Assembly: GCA_963806455.1 (NCBI GenBank)
Contig: CAWDXZ010000006.1
Span: 310,001 to 374,000 of the forward strand
Reading direction: 5' to 3'
DNA: 64,000 bases
From: Bog-756 sp963806455
Lineage (GTDB): Bacteria; Actinomycetota; Acidimicrobiia; Acidimicrobiales; RAAP-2
In this document: in pieces, positions 26,565 through 35,280 of the stretch
How the letters are laid out: each line of letters starts with the position of its first letter
Numbering within the stretch: the first letter of the stretch is position 1
Program-made: the position numbers and the translations under genes
Notes under the pieces: generated by a model
What the model saw: only the letters and a program-made list of their open reading frames with translations
Database searches by the model: none
What the model was told of the DNA's origin: nothing

Positions 26565-27551
26565 TCAGGCGCCCTCGGCCTGCCTGGTGCCCGGTCGGCG
26601 GTGCCGCTCGTCCGTCGAGCCCCAGACATCGGCCCGGTGCATCAGCACCTCGAGCAGTTCGGGGTCGCGGTGACTGAAGCGGGCAGAGCCCACCGTCATC
26701 GACAGTCCGAAGGTGGCCCGCTGGAGCTCGAGGTTGCTGGCCGCCACCGCCGCTCGCAGGCGGTCGGCGACCTGGATCTCGCGGCCGTGGTAGCCGGTGA
26801 GAAGCGCGGCGAACGCGTCGTCGCCGACCCGGCCCACCACGTCGGACGACCGGAACGTGTCGGCCATGGCCGAGGCGGCCAGGCGGAGGAGCTGGTCGGC
26901 GGCGGGGCGACCACCGCGCTCGTCGACCATGGCGAGACCGTCGACGGTCGCCACCACCACCAGGGCGTCGACCTCCTGACGCTGGCAGAAGGCCAGCACC
27001 TGGCCCCCGATCATGGTGAACCCCCGACGGTTGACCAGACCGGTCAGGTCGTCGTCCACGGTGAGCCGGGTCGCGGCGATCTCGTGCTCCACCATGGCGG
27101 CCAGGTCGCGCAGCGCGGCCCGGTCGCCCTCGTCGAGGACCCGTGGCCGGGTGTCGAGGAGGCAGAGCGTGCCGATCACCGCGCCCTCGGGGCTGGCGAT
27201 CGGGCAGCCGGCGTAGAAGCGGACCCTCGGCTCCCCCACCACCAGCGGGTTGTCGGAGAACCGCGGGTCCACCGCCGCGTCCGGGACCTCGAGCACGTCG
27301 CGGGCCAGGATGGCGTGGCCGCAGAAGGAGATGTCCCTCGAGGTCCCCACGGACTCGAGGCCCTGCGGCGACTTGGGCCACTGCCGGTCGACGTCCACCA
27401 GGCTCACCAGCGCCGTGTCGACGCCGAACAACCGGCGGGCGACCCGGGTGATCCGGTCGAAGCGCTCCTCGGGTGCGGTGTCCAGCAGTCCGAGCCGCCG
27501 GAGCGATCCGACCCGGACCGGGTCGTCGGCGGGGATGGCCGGTGCCTGCAC
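26565..27551 (-). CDS. GAF domain protein with degenerate GGDEF domain
   Basis: 328 residues. A GAF domain (about 18-165) has the blocks DTALVSLVDVDRQWPKSPQG, GTSRDISFCGHAIL, FYAGCPIASPEGAVIGTLCL and LLDTRPR. A diguanylate-cyclase-like domain (about 165-310) starts DDDLTGLVNRRGF. Its active-site loop reads VGDDAF instead of GGDEF, losing Gly and Glu, so cyclase activity is unlikely; the domain may serve as a GTP-binding or regulatory module. It may start with ATG 27551; an alternative GTG lies slightly upstream. It is the sort of cytosolic sensor found beside stress genes; no ligand is predicted. Confidence 0.8.
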   Translation of the reverse strand: MQAPAIPADDPVRVGSLRRLGLLDTAPEERFDRITRVARRLFGVDTALVSLVDVDRQWPKSPQGLESVGTSRDISFCGHAILARDVLEVPDAAVDPRFSDNPLVVGEPRVRFYAGCPIASPEGAVIGTLCLLDTRPRVLDEGDRAALRDLAAMVEHEIAATRLTVDDDLTGLVNRRGFTMIGGQVLAFCQRQEVDALVVVATVDGLAMVDERGGRPAADQLLRLAASAMADTFRSSDVVGRVGDDAFAALLTGYHGREIQVADRLRAAVAASNLELQRATFGLSMTVGSARFSHRDPELLEVLMHRADVWGSTDERHRRPGTRQAEGA

Positions 27552-27624
27552 CCGGTGGGTATCGACGGCCGGCCCCGCCCACTTGAGCCGGTCCGGCCGC
27601 GCCAGCGGGCTCGGAGCACACCGG

Positions 27625-28323
27625 TCAGTCGTGGCCGTCGCCCTCCCGGTGGACCAGGGCCCACATGGCCGCCTTCTCGGCCTCGGACATGTGGGGATCG
27701 GCGGCCTTCCACTCGACGACCGGGGCCAGCCATGCCCGGATCCGTTCGCGGTCGAAGGGGGCCAGGAAGGCGCCGACCAACCGGGCCCGGAACGGCTCGG
27801 ACACCACCCGCCTCAGCCCGCGCTCCGGGTTGTCCCCGGAGGACAGCAACACCCAGGTCAGCGCCACGTCGACCTCGCCGACACCCCGGGCGGCATTGGC
27901 CCAGTCGATCACCACCGGCCCCGACGGCGAGACGATCACGTTGAGTGGGTGCAGGTCCAGATGGACGAGCCGGTCGCCGGGCCCGCCGGGCGCGTCCGCC
28001 ACCCAGGCGGGCGCCGGTATCCGGTGCAGGCGCCGGTGCAGCTCGGCCAACACGGCGCCGTAGCGGCCGATGGCCCACGGCCGCCGGCCCATCCTCGCCA
28101 GGAGCAGCGGCCCGTCGATCCGCTCCAGGACCACCTCGGTCCCGTCGGCGCTCACCTCCCCGACGGCGGGGACGGGAAAGCCCCGGGACCGGGCGTACTC
28201 CATGGTTCGGGCCTCGGCCTCCATCGACCGGCCGGCCCGCGAGCGGCGCAGCACCTGGTGCTCGCCGTACTCGAAGATGTCCGCGTCGCGCCCCGAGGCC
28301 AGGCGCTCACCCGGTGGTCTCAC
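27625..28323 (-). CDS. Aminoglycoside phosphotransferase (APH)-family kinase-like protein
   Basis: 232 residues, short for the family. VHLDLHPLNVIV carries the catalytic HxDxxxxN motif and PVVIDWANAARG the metal-binding Asp. The N-terminal lobe is reduced (LASGRDADIFEYGEHQVLRR). Such proteins phosphorylate small molecules (aminoglycosides, choline, macrolides) or are of unknown substrate; nothing here singles out antibiotic resistance. It lies between the GAF-GGDEF gene and a thioredoxin-like gene on the same strand, with 73 and 27 bp gaps. Confidence 0.8.
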   Translation of the reverse strand: MRPPGERLASGRDADIFEYGEHQVLRRSRAGRSMEAEARTMEYARSRGFPVPAVGEVSADGTEVVLERIDGPLLLARMGRRPWAIGRYGAVLAELHRRLHRIPAPAWVADAPGGPGDRLVHLDLHPLNVIVSPSGPVVIDWANAARGVGEVDVALTWVLLSSGDNPERGLRRVVSEPFRARLVGAFLAPFDRERIRAWLAPVVEWKAADPHMSEAEKAAMWALVHREGDGHD

Positions 28324-28350
28324 CGGATCAGGACCTGACCCGCGCCCCGG

Positions 28351-28947
28351 TCACCGGCCCGATGTCTCCACCATCCGGACCAGGTCGGACCAGCCGAAGC
28401 CCACCGTCTCCGAGACGACCGTGCGGGTGGCGGCGTCGACGAGGACCAGGAAGGGGTAACCGAGGACGCGGTAGTCCACCCAGGCCCCGTCGCTCATGAC
28501 CACGGGGACGGTGCCGGCACCCTCGGCCAGCCGTGCCACCTCCGCCGGCGGGACGGCATCCGGACCCCTGGTCACGATGACGGGGGTGACCGACGGCGGC
28601 AACGGGGGCCCCGCCCCGCCGGCGAGGCCGCGCCAGAATTCGTCGCAGCCGTCGCAGCGGATGGCCAGGAACGCCACCAGTACCGATCCCGCCACCTCCC
28701 CGATCCGGAACTCGACCCCGTCCCCGGCCGGGCTCACGCCCACGATGTCGGAGGCGCCCGAGCCGGGTGAGGGTTGGCCGTCCCCGCCGTCCCCCGAGCC
28801 CTCCCCGGTCGGGATGGGGCGCAACCCGGCCACGAAGCTCGGGTCGGACCAGGGCCCGTCGGGGCCGTCGGGGCCGTCGACTACGTCTCGGCCGGTGCTC
28901 CGTCCGTCAGGACCACGATCGCGTCGCCATGACCACACCACCGGCAC
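28351..28947 (-). CDS. Thioredoxin-fold protein
   Basis: About 198 residues. The C-terminal 125 residues look like a thioredoxin fold: VLVAFLAIRCDGCDEFW has a CDGC redox-type motif and VLGYPFLVLVD the expected cis-Pro region. The N-terminus is Gly/Asp/Pro-rich and low in complexity. No convincing signal peptide is present with the GTG starts available (28947, 28941, 28938), so location is unclear; a more distant start in the overlapping frame would read through the neighbouring gene. It probably acts as a thiol-disulfide protein. It is downstream of a small zinc-ribbon gene whose stop lies inside this frame's N-terminus. Confidence 0.6.
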   Translation of the reverse strand: MPVVWSWRRDRGPDGRSTGRDVVDGPDGPDGPWSDPSFVAGLRPIPTGEGSGDGGDGQPSPGSGASDIVGVSPAGDGVEFRIGEVAGSVLVAFLAIRCDGCDEFWRGLAGGAGPPLPPSVTPVIVTRGPDAVPPAEVARLAEGAGTVPVVMSDGAWVDYRVLGYPFLVLVDAATRTVVSETVGFGWSDLVRMVETSGR

Positions 28948-29246
28948 GACACCTCCTCCACCGATTGGTCGAGCACCTCGGTGTCCTCGACGGTCAGCTC
29001 GCCCCCGACCGAGAAGTGGTGGAAGGCCCTGGTCCGGCTCCGGGTGACGACGTCGAACCGGGTCAGGTTGCCGCAAGCCGCACACCGGTACCGGGTGACG
29101 GCGCCTCCCACGGCGGGACCGCCGGGTGCCGCACCCTGTGCCTGACCCGGTGCCGGAGTCGGTGCCGGACCCGGAGACGGACCCGGAGGCGGGCCCGCAG
29201 GCGGGCCCAAGCCGGGGGCCGGGACTGCGGGCGATTCGCCGGTCAC
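28881..29246 (-). CDS. Small zinc-ribbon protein
   Basis: About 121 residues. After a Gly/Pro/Ala-rich N-terminus, TRYRCAACGNLTRFDVVTR and VEEVSCRWCGHGDAIVVL provide two CxxC pairs that should bind one zinc. This pattern is seen in small actinobacterial proteins of unknown role, often beside biosynthetic or nuclease genes. The start is uncertain (GTG 29246 chosen; 29276 ATG possible). It is divergent from the DEDD exonuclease gene, 71 bp away. The 3' end overlaps the thioredoxin-like frame. Confidence 0.6.
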   Translation of the reverse strand: MTGESPAVPAPGLGPPAGPPPGPSPGPAPTPAPGQAQGAAPGGPAVGGAVTRYRCAACGNLTRFDVVTRSRTRAFHHFSVGGELTVEDTEVLDQSVEEVSCRWCGHGDAIVVLTDGAPAET

Positions 29247-29317
29247 CAGCCACAACGTAGTCGGCCCCGACCAGCTCATCCACCGCGAGACGAACAGGTG
29301 TTCGCTACAGTGTCCCC

Positions 29318-31100
29318 ATGGTGGTCGTCGCGCCGTCATCCTCCGACGAGCTCGCCAGCTCCCTCAGCGAGGTGACCTTCGTGGTCGTCGACGTCGAGAC
29401 CACGGGCGGGTCACCGGCGACCTCCTCGCTGACCGAGGTGGCGGCGGCCCGCTACCTCGGCGGTGAGCTGCTCGGCACCTACCAGACCCTCGTCCGACCC
29501 GACCGCGCGGATCCCGCCGTTCATCAGCGCGCTCACCGGCATCACCGACGCCATGGTGGTGGGCGCCCCCACGGCCGGAGCGATGCTGCCGTCATTCCTG
29601 GAGTTCGTGGGTGGCGCGGTGCTCGTCGGGCACAACATCCGCTTCGACCTCGCTTTCCTCGACCATGTCCTGGTCTCGACCGACCGCCCGCCGCTGGCCA
29701 ACCACTCGGTGGACACCCTGGCTCTGGCCCGACGGATGGTCCGGGATGCGGTGGCCGACTGCAAGCTCGCCACCCTGGCCACCGCACTGCACCTGCCCCA
29801 CCGGCCGTCGCACCGGGCCCTCGACGACGTCCTGGCCACCGGCGACCTGCTCCACGCCCTGCTCGAGCGGGCCGGGTCCTTCGGGATCCTCGGCCTGGAG
29901 GAGCTGCTGCACCTACCCCGGCTGGTCGGCCATCCCCAGGCCCACAAGCTACGGCTCACCACCCGGCTTCCGGCCGCCCCCGGCGTGTACTGGCTGTGCG
30001 ACGCCGCCGGCCACGTCCTCTATGTGGGTCGCTCGGACGACCTCCGGGCCGGGTTGCGCTCCCACTTCCGGCGCGACCGGCGCTCGCCCTCGGCTCGCCT
30101 GCTGCGCCAACTGCACACCGTCCACCACCGGGTGTACCGCGGCGCCCTCGCCGCCGCCGTGGTGGAGGCGCGCCTCATCCGGGCGTGGTCACCACCCTTC
30201 AACACCGCCCGCCCGCCACGCCGCCGGGCTCGGGGCAACCGGACGGCGGTCGACCCGACGCCCGGCCGGGCATCGCCGACCGCCCGGAGGCGCCCTGGAC
30301 GCCACACCTGGCGCGCCGAGGTGCTGGCCGGAGACCCCACCGACCTGCTCCTGCCCCTGGCCTCGGAGATGGACGAGCTGTGCCGGCAGCGGCGCGACGA
30401 GGAGGCGGCTTCGGTCCGGGACGAAGCCGAGCGGCTGCGGCGGCTGCTGGCCCGGCACCGGCTGGTGCAGGCGCTCCTCGATGCCGGTCGCATGGTGCTC
30501 GCCGTCGAGGGCGAGGGCACGGTCGAGATCCGGGATGGGCGGCTGCTCACCGAGCCAGGGTGCCGGATCACGGAGGAGGTGCCCAGCGCCCCCGACCGCC
30601 CGCCTCCCCCCGGCACCACTGCCGCTCGGAGAGGCGGGCCGCGACGTGAGGGCGGCGAGGACGACCACCACGAGCCGGCCGTCGTGGCCGGGTGGCTGGA
30701 GGCCAACGCGGCCCGGGTGCGCATCCTCGAGGTGGAGTCGGCTCGGGGGTTCTCGGTGCCGGCCCAGCGCATCCCCCGCCTGGCCGACCTCGCCGTCGGG
30801 GGTGGCCCCGGGGACGGGGACGGGGACGGGGACGGGGACGGGGACGGGGACGGGGACGGGAAAGCCGCGGCCGGAGAGGGGGCCGGGGACGGGGACGGGG
30901 ACGGGGACGGGGACGGGAAAGCCGCGGCCGGAGAGGGGGCCGGGGACGGGGATGGAGCCGCGGCCGGAGAGGGGCCGGGGCCGGAGAGGGGGCCGGATCC
31001 GGATCCGGACGGCCCTATTCGTCCGGATCGTCGGCCGTGGCCGCCACGGACACCCGGACCAGCTCCTCGAGCACCCGCTCGGCGCGGCCGTCGTCGATGA
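29318..31100 (+). pseudogene. DEDD exonuclease / GIY-YIG (UvrC-like) fusion, frameshifted
   Basis: Frame one (from ATG 29318) supplies EVTFVVVDVETTGGSPATSS and YLGGELLGTYQTLVRPD. The next frame continues RIPPFISALTGITDAMVVGA, VGHNIRFDLAFLD and HRALDDVLATGDLL, completing the exonuclease DEDD residues. Dropping one C near 29504 joins them as LVRPD-ARIPPFIS. A GIY-YIG domain follows (PAAPGVYWLCDAAGHVLYVG) and then a UvrC-like helix-rich part with EMDELCRQRRDEEAASVRDE. Actinobacterial proteins of this build (Rv2191-like) are thought to act in nucleotide-excision or other DNA repair. The C-terminus runs into a GGGGAC repeat and overlaps the opposite trpD end by 86 bp. It may be a sequencing artefact or a true break. 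Confidence 0.75.
30810..31010. repeat. GGGGAC hexamer minisatellite at the exonuclease 3' end
   Basis: Blocks of (GGGGAC)n, seven, five and one copies long, alternate with a GAAAGCCGCGGCCGGAGAGG-type spacer. In the exonuclease frame they encode Gly-Asp repeats and Ala/Gly stretches. Copy-number change in the hexamer is always in frame. Confidence 0.85.
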
Positions 31101-32214
31101 CCTCGCCGGCCAACGCCACACCGGCAGGGAGATCTCGTACCTGGCCGATCACCACCAGGGCGGCCGCCGCGTTCAGCACGGCGATGTCACGGTGCGGGGA
31201 GGACTGACCGGCGATCACCTGACGAATGGCCCGGGCGTTGAAGGCCGCGTCCCCGCCACGGAGCTCGTCGATGGTGGCCGGAGCCAGCCCCAGGTCGGCC
31301 GGGTCGACCCGGTACCGGGTCGTGGAGTAGCCGTCCCCCGCCTCGTCGGCCATCAGCTCGTGGACGGTGGACGGCCCGGTGGTGCTCAGCTCGTCGAGAC
31401 CGTCGTCCCCGTAGACGATCATGGCCCGCCGCGCCCCGTTGGCGGCGAGGACGCCGAGCATGGTGTCGGCCATGGCCGGGTTGCTCACCCCCACGACCTG
31501 GAAGCGGGCCCGGCCCGGGTTGGCCAGGGGCCCGAGGTAGTTGAACACGGTGGGGATCCCGAGCTCCTTGCGTACGGGCGCGGCGAAACGCATGGCCGGG
31601 TGGAACCGGGGGGCGAAGCAGAACCCCATGCCCACCTCCTCGACGCAACGGGCCACGCCCCTCGGACCGAGGTCGGCGACCACCCCGAGGGCCTCGAGCA
31701 CGTCCGCCGCGCCCACCGCCGACGACGACGCCCGACCGCCGTGCTTGCACACCTTGGCACCGGTCGCCGCCACCACCAATGCGGCGATGGTGGACACGTT
31801 GATGCTCCGAAGCCGGTCGCCCCCCGTCCCGCAGGTGTCGACGACGTCGGTGCCGTCCGGTAGCCCCAGGGGGACGGCGTGGGCCACCATGGCCCGAACG
31901 AAACCGGTCATCTCCTCGACCGACTCGCCCTTGGCCCGGAGGGCCACGGCCAGCGCGCCGATCTGGGCCGGGGTGGCCTCGCCCGAGAGGACCTCCCCGA
32001 AGACGGTCTCGGCATCGGCCGGGGTCAGCGAGGTCCCGGCCAGCAGGCGGGTGAGGACGCCCGGCCACCCGCCGAGCCCGTCGAAGCGGGGGCCGGGGCC
32101 GGCTTCGCTCGCCCCGGCGGGGCCCGGACCGTCGGAGCTCGCGGCGGCGGGCTCCGGCCCGCGGGCCCGCGCCCCGGCGGGGCCGGGACCGTCGGAGCCG
32201 GCTCGGGTGGGCAT
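31015..32214 (-). CDS. trpD: Anthranilate phosphoribosyltransferase
   Basis: 399 residues. The PRPP-binding motif DTCGTGGD, the ribose-phosphate block NVSTIAALVVAATGAKVCKH, GGRASSSAVGAADVLEALGV and the C-terminal block VYGDDGLDELSTTGPSTVHE are all present, so the enzyme should be active in the second step of tryptophan synthesis from chorismate. An Ala/Gly/Pro-rich N-terminal extension of about 45 residues precedes the normal start of the fold. No other trp gene is near. Its ATG overlaps the stop of an acyl-CoA dehydrogenase gene as ATGA, an unusual pairing. The C-terminus overlaps the exonuclease frame antisense. Confidence 0.93.
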   Translation of the reverse strand: MPTRAGSDGPGPAGARARGPEPAAASSDGPGPAGASEAGPGPRFDGLGGWPGVLTRLLAGTSLTPADAETVFGEVLSGEATPAQIGALAVALRAKGESVEEMTGFVRAMVAHAVPLGLPDGTDVVDTCGTGGDRLRSINVSTIAALVVAATGAKVCKHGGRASSSAVGAADVLEALGVVADLGPRGVARCVEEVGMGFCFAPRFHPAMRFAAPVRKELGIPTVFNYLGPLANPGRARFQVVGVSNPAMADTMLGVLAANGARRAMIVYGDDGLDELSTTGPSTVHELMADEAGDGYSTTRYRVDPADLGLAPATIDELRGGDAAFNARAIRQVIAGQSSPHRDIAVLNAAAALVVIGQVRDLPAGVALAGEVIDDGRAERVLEELVRVSVAATADDPDE

Positions 32215-33395
32215 CAGTCCCACCACAGGTCGTGGGCGAGCACGCCCCGGGCGATGAGCCCCAGCTGGACCTGCGAGGTCCCCTCCACGATGGTCAGCTG
32301 GCGGGCGTCCCGGTACCAGAGCTCGGTCGGATGGTCCTCCATGTACCCGGCGGCACCGAGGAGCTGCACGGCCAGGCCCGAGGCCCGGACGGCCAGCTCG
32401 GTGGCGTGGTACTTGGCCATGGACAGGTAGGGCACGTACTCCTTGGTGAACTTGCCCTGGTCGGCCAACCAGGCCGACCGGTAGGTGAGCAGCCGGGCCG
32501 CCTCGATGTCGACGGCCAGTTTGGCGATCTCCCACTGGATGCCCTGGAAGTCGGCGATGGTCTGGCCGAACGCCTCCCGCTGCTGCACGTACTCGGTGGC
32601 GTACATGAGCGCCCCCTCGGCCAGCCCGATACCGCGGGCGGCGACGATCGGGCGCATGGCGTTGAGCCCCAGCATGGCCAGTCGGAACCCGCCCACCTCG
32701 CCGATCACGTTCTCGGCCGGTACCTGCACGTCCTCGAGCACCAGCTCGCCGGTGTCGACACCCCGCACGCCCATCTTGTGGTCCGTCCGGCCCACCGACA
32801 CCCCGTCCCAGGAACGCTCCACGATGAAGGCGGTGATGGAGTCGTGGGCCCGCGAGGAGGGGTCCCCCGTCTTGGCGAAGACCGTGTACCAATCGGCCTC
32901 ACGCACCCCGGACATCCAGCACTTGGTGCCGTTGAGCCGCCACCCCCCGCCGGCGTCGCCCTCCGGGTCGGGCACCGCCCGTGTCGACATGCCCGCCACG
33001 TCGCTGCCGGCCTGGGCCTCCGAGAGCCCGAAGCCGGCCCGGAGCTCGCCGGAGGCGATACCGGGGAGATACCGCTTCTTCTGCTCCTCGTTTCCGGCGA
33101 TGAGCACCGGGCCCACCGGCAGACGGGTCAGGAGGAGCATGAGCGCCGCCGCGTTCGAGTACTTGGCCACCTCCTCGATGGCCACGGTCAGCCCGAGGAT
33201 CCCGGCCCCCGAGCCACCGAGCTCGGTCGGCAGGCACAGCCCGAGCAGGTCGGCCTGACGGAAGGCCTCGAAGATGTCGGCCGGGTACTCGCCCGTGGCG
33301 TCGATCTCCCGAGCCCGGGGCCTGATCTTGTCCTGGGCCAAGCGCCTCACGCTCTGCTGGAGGGCGGTGAGCTCGGGCGAGAGGTCGAAGTCCAC
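32214..33395 (-). CDS. Acyl-CoA dehydrogenase family protein
   Basis: 393 residues, full length. MDFDLSPELTALQQSVRRLA, LRAGFGLSEAQAGSDVAGMS, GRTDHKMGVRGVDTGELVLE and YVQQREAFGQTIADFQGIQW are family blocks; WYRDARQLTIVEGTSQVQLG near the C-terminus includes the region with the usual catalytic base position. It oxidises an acyl-CoA to the enoyl-CoA with FAD, passing electrons to ETF. It is divergent from the SDR gene at 33530 and coupled to trpD downstream. Together with the SDR and hydratase-like gene it suggests fatty-acid or steroid-derived acyl-CoA breakdown. Confidence 0.9.
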   Translation of the reverse strand: MDFDLSPELTALQQSVRRLAQDKIRPRAREIDATGEYPADIFEAFRQADLLGLCLPTELGGSGAGILGLTVAIEEVAKYSNAAALMLLLTRLPVGPVLIAGNEEQKKRYLPGIASGELRAGFGLSEAQAGSDVAGMSTRAVPDPEGDAGGGWRLNGTKCWMSGVREADWYTVFAKTGDPSSRAHDSITAFIVERSWDGVSVGRTDHKMGVRGVDTGELVLEDVQVPAENVIGEVGGFRLAMLGLNAMRPIVAARGIGLAEGALMYATEYVQQREAFGQTIADFQGIQWEIAKLAVDIEAARLLTYRSAWLADQGKFTKEYVPYLSMAKYHATELAVRASGLAVQLLGAAGYMEDHPTELWYRDARQLTIVEGTSQVQLGLIARGVLAHDLWWD

Positions 33396-33529
33396 GGTCG
33401 ACGAGGCTACCCGAGGTGTTTCGAAAGACCATCCCCCGGCACCAGCCCGGCACCATCCGGGCTCGATGGCGGGACGTCCGACCGGGCCGGCCCGAACCCG
33501 CCGGCAGCGGCGGCATAGGCTCTGGCGCC

Positions 33530-34480
33530 ATGACCCCGCCGGGCCTCAGGCCGCCTCCCCCGACCGGCGTGTCGGCCCTGCCGGAGGGAACCTACGAAGG
33601 TCGGGTGGTCATCGTGACCGGCGGAGGCACCGGTCTCGGGAAGGCCATCGCCACCGAGTTCGGCCGGCTCGGGGCCTCGGTCGGCATCCTCAGCCGCGAC
33701 GAGGCCCACCGGGCGGTGGGAGTGACGGCCGTCGTCGAGGCGGGCGGCCGCGCTCTCGGGGTGGCCTGCGACATCCGTCAGCCCGAATCCATCATGCTGG
33801 CCTTCGACGAGGTCGAGGGGGCCCTGGGCCACATCGACGTGCTGGTCAACAACGCGGCCGGCAACTTCCCGGTGCCCGCCGAGGACATGAGCCCCAATGC
33901 CTGGCGCACGGTGGTCGACATCGTCCTCAACGGGACCTTCCTGTGCTGCCGCGACCTGGCCCGCCGCCTCATCCCCACCAGGAGGGACGGGGCCATCGTC
34001 AATGTGGGTGCGTCCTACGCCTGGACGGGCGGTCCGGGGTTCGCCCACTCCGCCGCGGCCAAGGCCGGTGTGAAGAACCTCACCGAGACTCTGGCCGTCG
34101 AATGGGCCCCCTACGGCATCCGGGTCAACGGCCTGGTGCCGGGGCTGATGCCCCACGAGGACGAGACCGAGGCCATCGCCGCCGTGCCCGGCAAGTACGA
34201 GGGCCAGGACTCGAGGGTGCCGGCCGGCCGGGTGGGGTACCCCCGCGAGCTGGCCTGGGCCGCCACCTATCTCTGCTCGCCCTACGCCGCCTACATCAGC
34301 GGGCACTCCCTGGTGGTGGACGGGGCCAATTGGCAGCGTCGCCACGCCGTGCAACCGCCGTTCGTCCCCGTGCGCGAGCAGCTCGAACGACCTCCGTTCG
34401 GCGAGGAGACCCCCGGGAGGACGCCCGACAGCGCCCAACCCGCACCAACAACCCAACCATGGCAAGGAACCGAACCGTGA
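33530..34480 (+). CDS. SDR family oxidoreductase, 2,4-dienoyl-CoA reductase-like
   Basis: 316 residues. The Rossmann signature VIVTGGGTGLGKAIATEFGR, NNAAGNF and IRVNGLVPGL are clear. The classical YxxxK is replaced by FAHSAAAKAGV: the Lys is kept and the Tyr position is Ser/His. This is the arrangement of 2,4-dienoyl-CoA reductases, which remove double bonds from unsaturated acyl-CoAs with NADPH. The protein has a C-terminal tail of about 40 residues rich in Pro. ATG 33530 is preferred over ATG 33416, which would add residues of low plausibility. The stop overlaps the next GTG start (GTGA). Confidence 0.83.
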   Translation: MTPPGLRPPPPTGVSALPEGTYEGRVVIVTGGGTGLGKAIATEFGRLGASVGILSRDEAHRAVGVTAVVEAGGRALGVACDIRQPESIMLAFDEVEGALGHIDVLVNNAAGNFPVPAEDMSPNAWRTVVDIVLNGTFLCCRDLARRLIPTRRDGAIVNVGASYAWTGGPGFAHSAAAKAGVKNLTETLAVEWAPYGIRVNGLVPGLMPHEDETEAIAAVPGKYEGQDSRVPAGRVGYPRELAWAATYLCSPYAAYISGHSLVVDGANWQRRHAVQPPFVPVREQLERPPFGEETPGRTPDSAQPAPTTQPWQGTEP

Positions 34481-35280
34481 GCGACCTGAGTGAAGAGGAA
34501 CGCAACCTGGTCCGGCTGGAGGTGGACGGGACGGTCGCCGTGATCACCAACAACCGGCCCGACAAGCACAACGCCATGAGCGACGAGATGGACCGGCGGC
34601 TGTGGGAGGTGCTGGCCGAGGTGCACGACATGCCCTCCCTCCGGGCCATCGTGTGGCGCGGCGAGGGACGCTCGTTCTCGTCCGGCCGCGACACCACCCA
34701 GTTGGGCCTGAGAACCGAGGACATCTCCGATCTCGAGTTCATCGAGCGGGGCCACCGGCCGACGCAGATGTTCCTCACCATGCCCTGTCCCATCGTGTGC
34801 GCCCTCAAGGGATGGGTCATCGGTGGTGCCTTCGAGCGGGCGCTGCTGTGTGACATCCGGGTGGCGGCGGTGGGCACCCGGATGGTCCTGCCCGAGGTGG
34901 CCCACGGGGTCATTCCCGACTCGGGTGGCGTGGCCCGGCTCTTCCAGATGGCCGGCCACGGCCTGGCCGCCGACCTGGCCCTGACCGGGCGGGTCCTCAC
35001 CGCCGAGGAGGCGCTGACCCACGGGGTGGTCAGCCGACTGGCCGCCGACGGGGACGAGGTCGACGGCATGGCCCTCGAGATCGCCGGCCGCATCGCCGAC
35101 GCCCCCGCCTTCACGGTCAAGATGGCCCGCCGCACCCTCTTCAACCTCGGCGCCGCCGAGGTGCAGCGCTCGATCGCCGACGAGGCGCTCGAGCAGTCCA
35201 TGGTGTTCGCCTCGGGCGACTACGCCGAGATGAAGGCGGCCCGGGCGGCTGACCGGCCCCCGGCCTACCGTCGGCGCTGA
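34477..35280 (+). CDS. Enoyl-CoA hydratase/isomerase family protein
   Basis: 267 residues. The crotonase fold is shown by VAVITNNRPDKHNAMSDEMD, IVWRGEGRSFSSGRDTTQLG and MPCPIVCALKGWVIGGAFER, in which the second oxyanion Gly stands where GGG/GGA occurs. PEVAHGVIPDSGGVARLF replaces the usual Glu residues of hydratases, so it could be a hydratase, isomerase or hydrolase. GTG 34477 overlaps the SDR stop and has AAGGA about 8 nt upstream; ATG 34459 would give six more residues. Coupling to the SDR suggests a common beta-oxidation role. Confidence 0.8.
   Translation: MSDLSEEERNLVRLEVDGTVAVITNNRPDKHNAMSDEMDRRLWEVLAEVHDMPSLRAIVWRGEGRSFSSGRDTTQLGLRTEDISDLEFIERGHRPTQMFLTMPCPIVCALKGWVIGGAFERALLCDIRVAAVGTRMVLPEVAHGVIPDSGGVARLFQMAGHGLAADLALTGRVLTAEEALTHGVVSRLAADGDEVDGMALEIAGRIADAPAFTVKMARRTLFNLGAAEVQRSIADEALEQSMVFASGDYAEMKAARAADRPPAYRRR

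Noticed and set aside
27625..28323. Aminoglycoside resistance gene
   Set aside because: Only general kinase motifs are present; the family is broad and there is no resistance context.
30810..31010. RTX-like calcium-binding repeat (Gly-Asp-rich)
   Set aside because: The coding pattern is pure Gly-Asp from a hexamer minisatellite without the nonapeptide consensus, and the protein is cytosolic.
33530..34480. Inactive SDR because the catalytic Tyr is missing
   Set aside because: 2,4-dienoyl-CoA reductases naturally lack Tyr at this position, so the change is expected for the subfamily.
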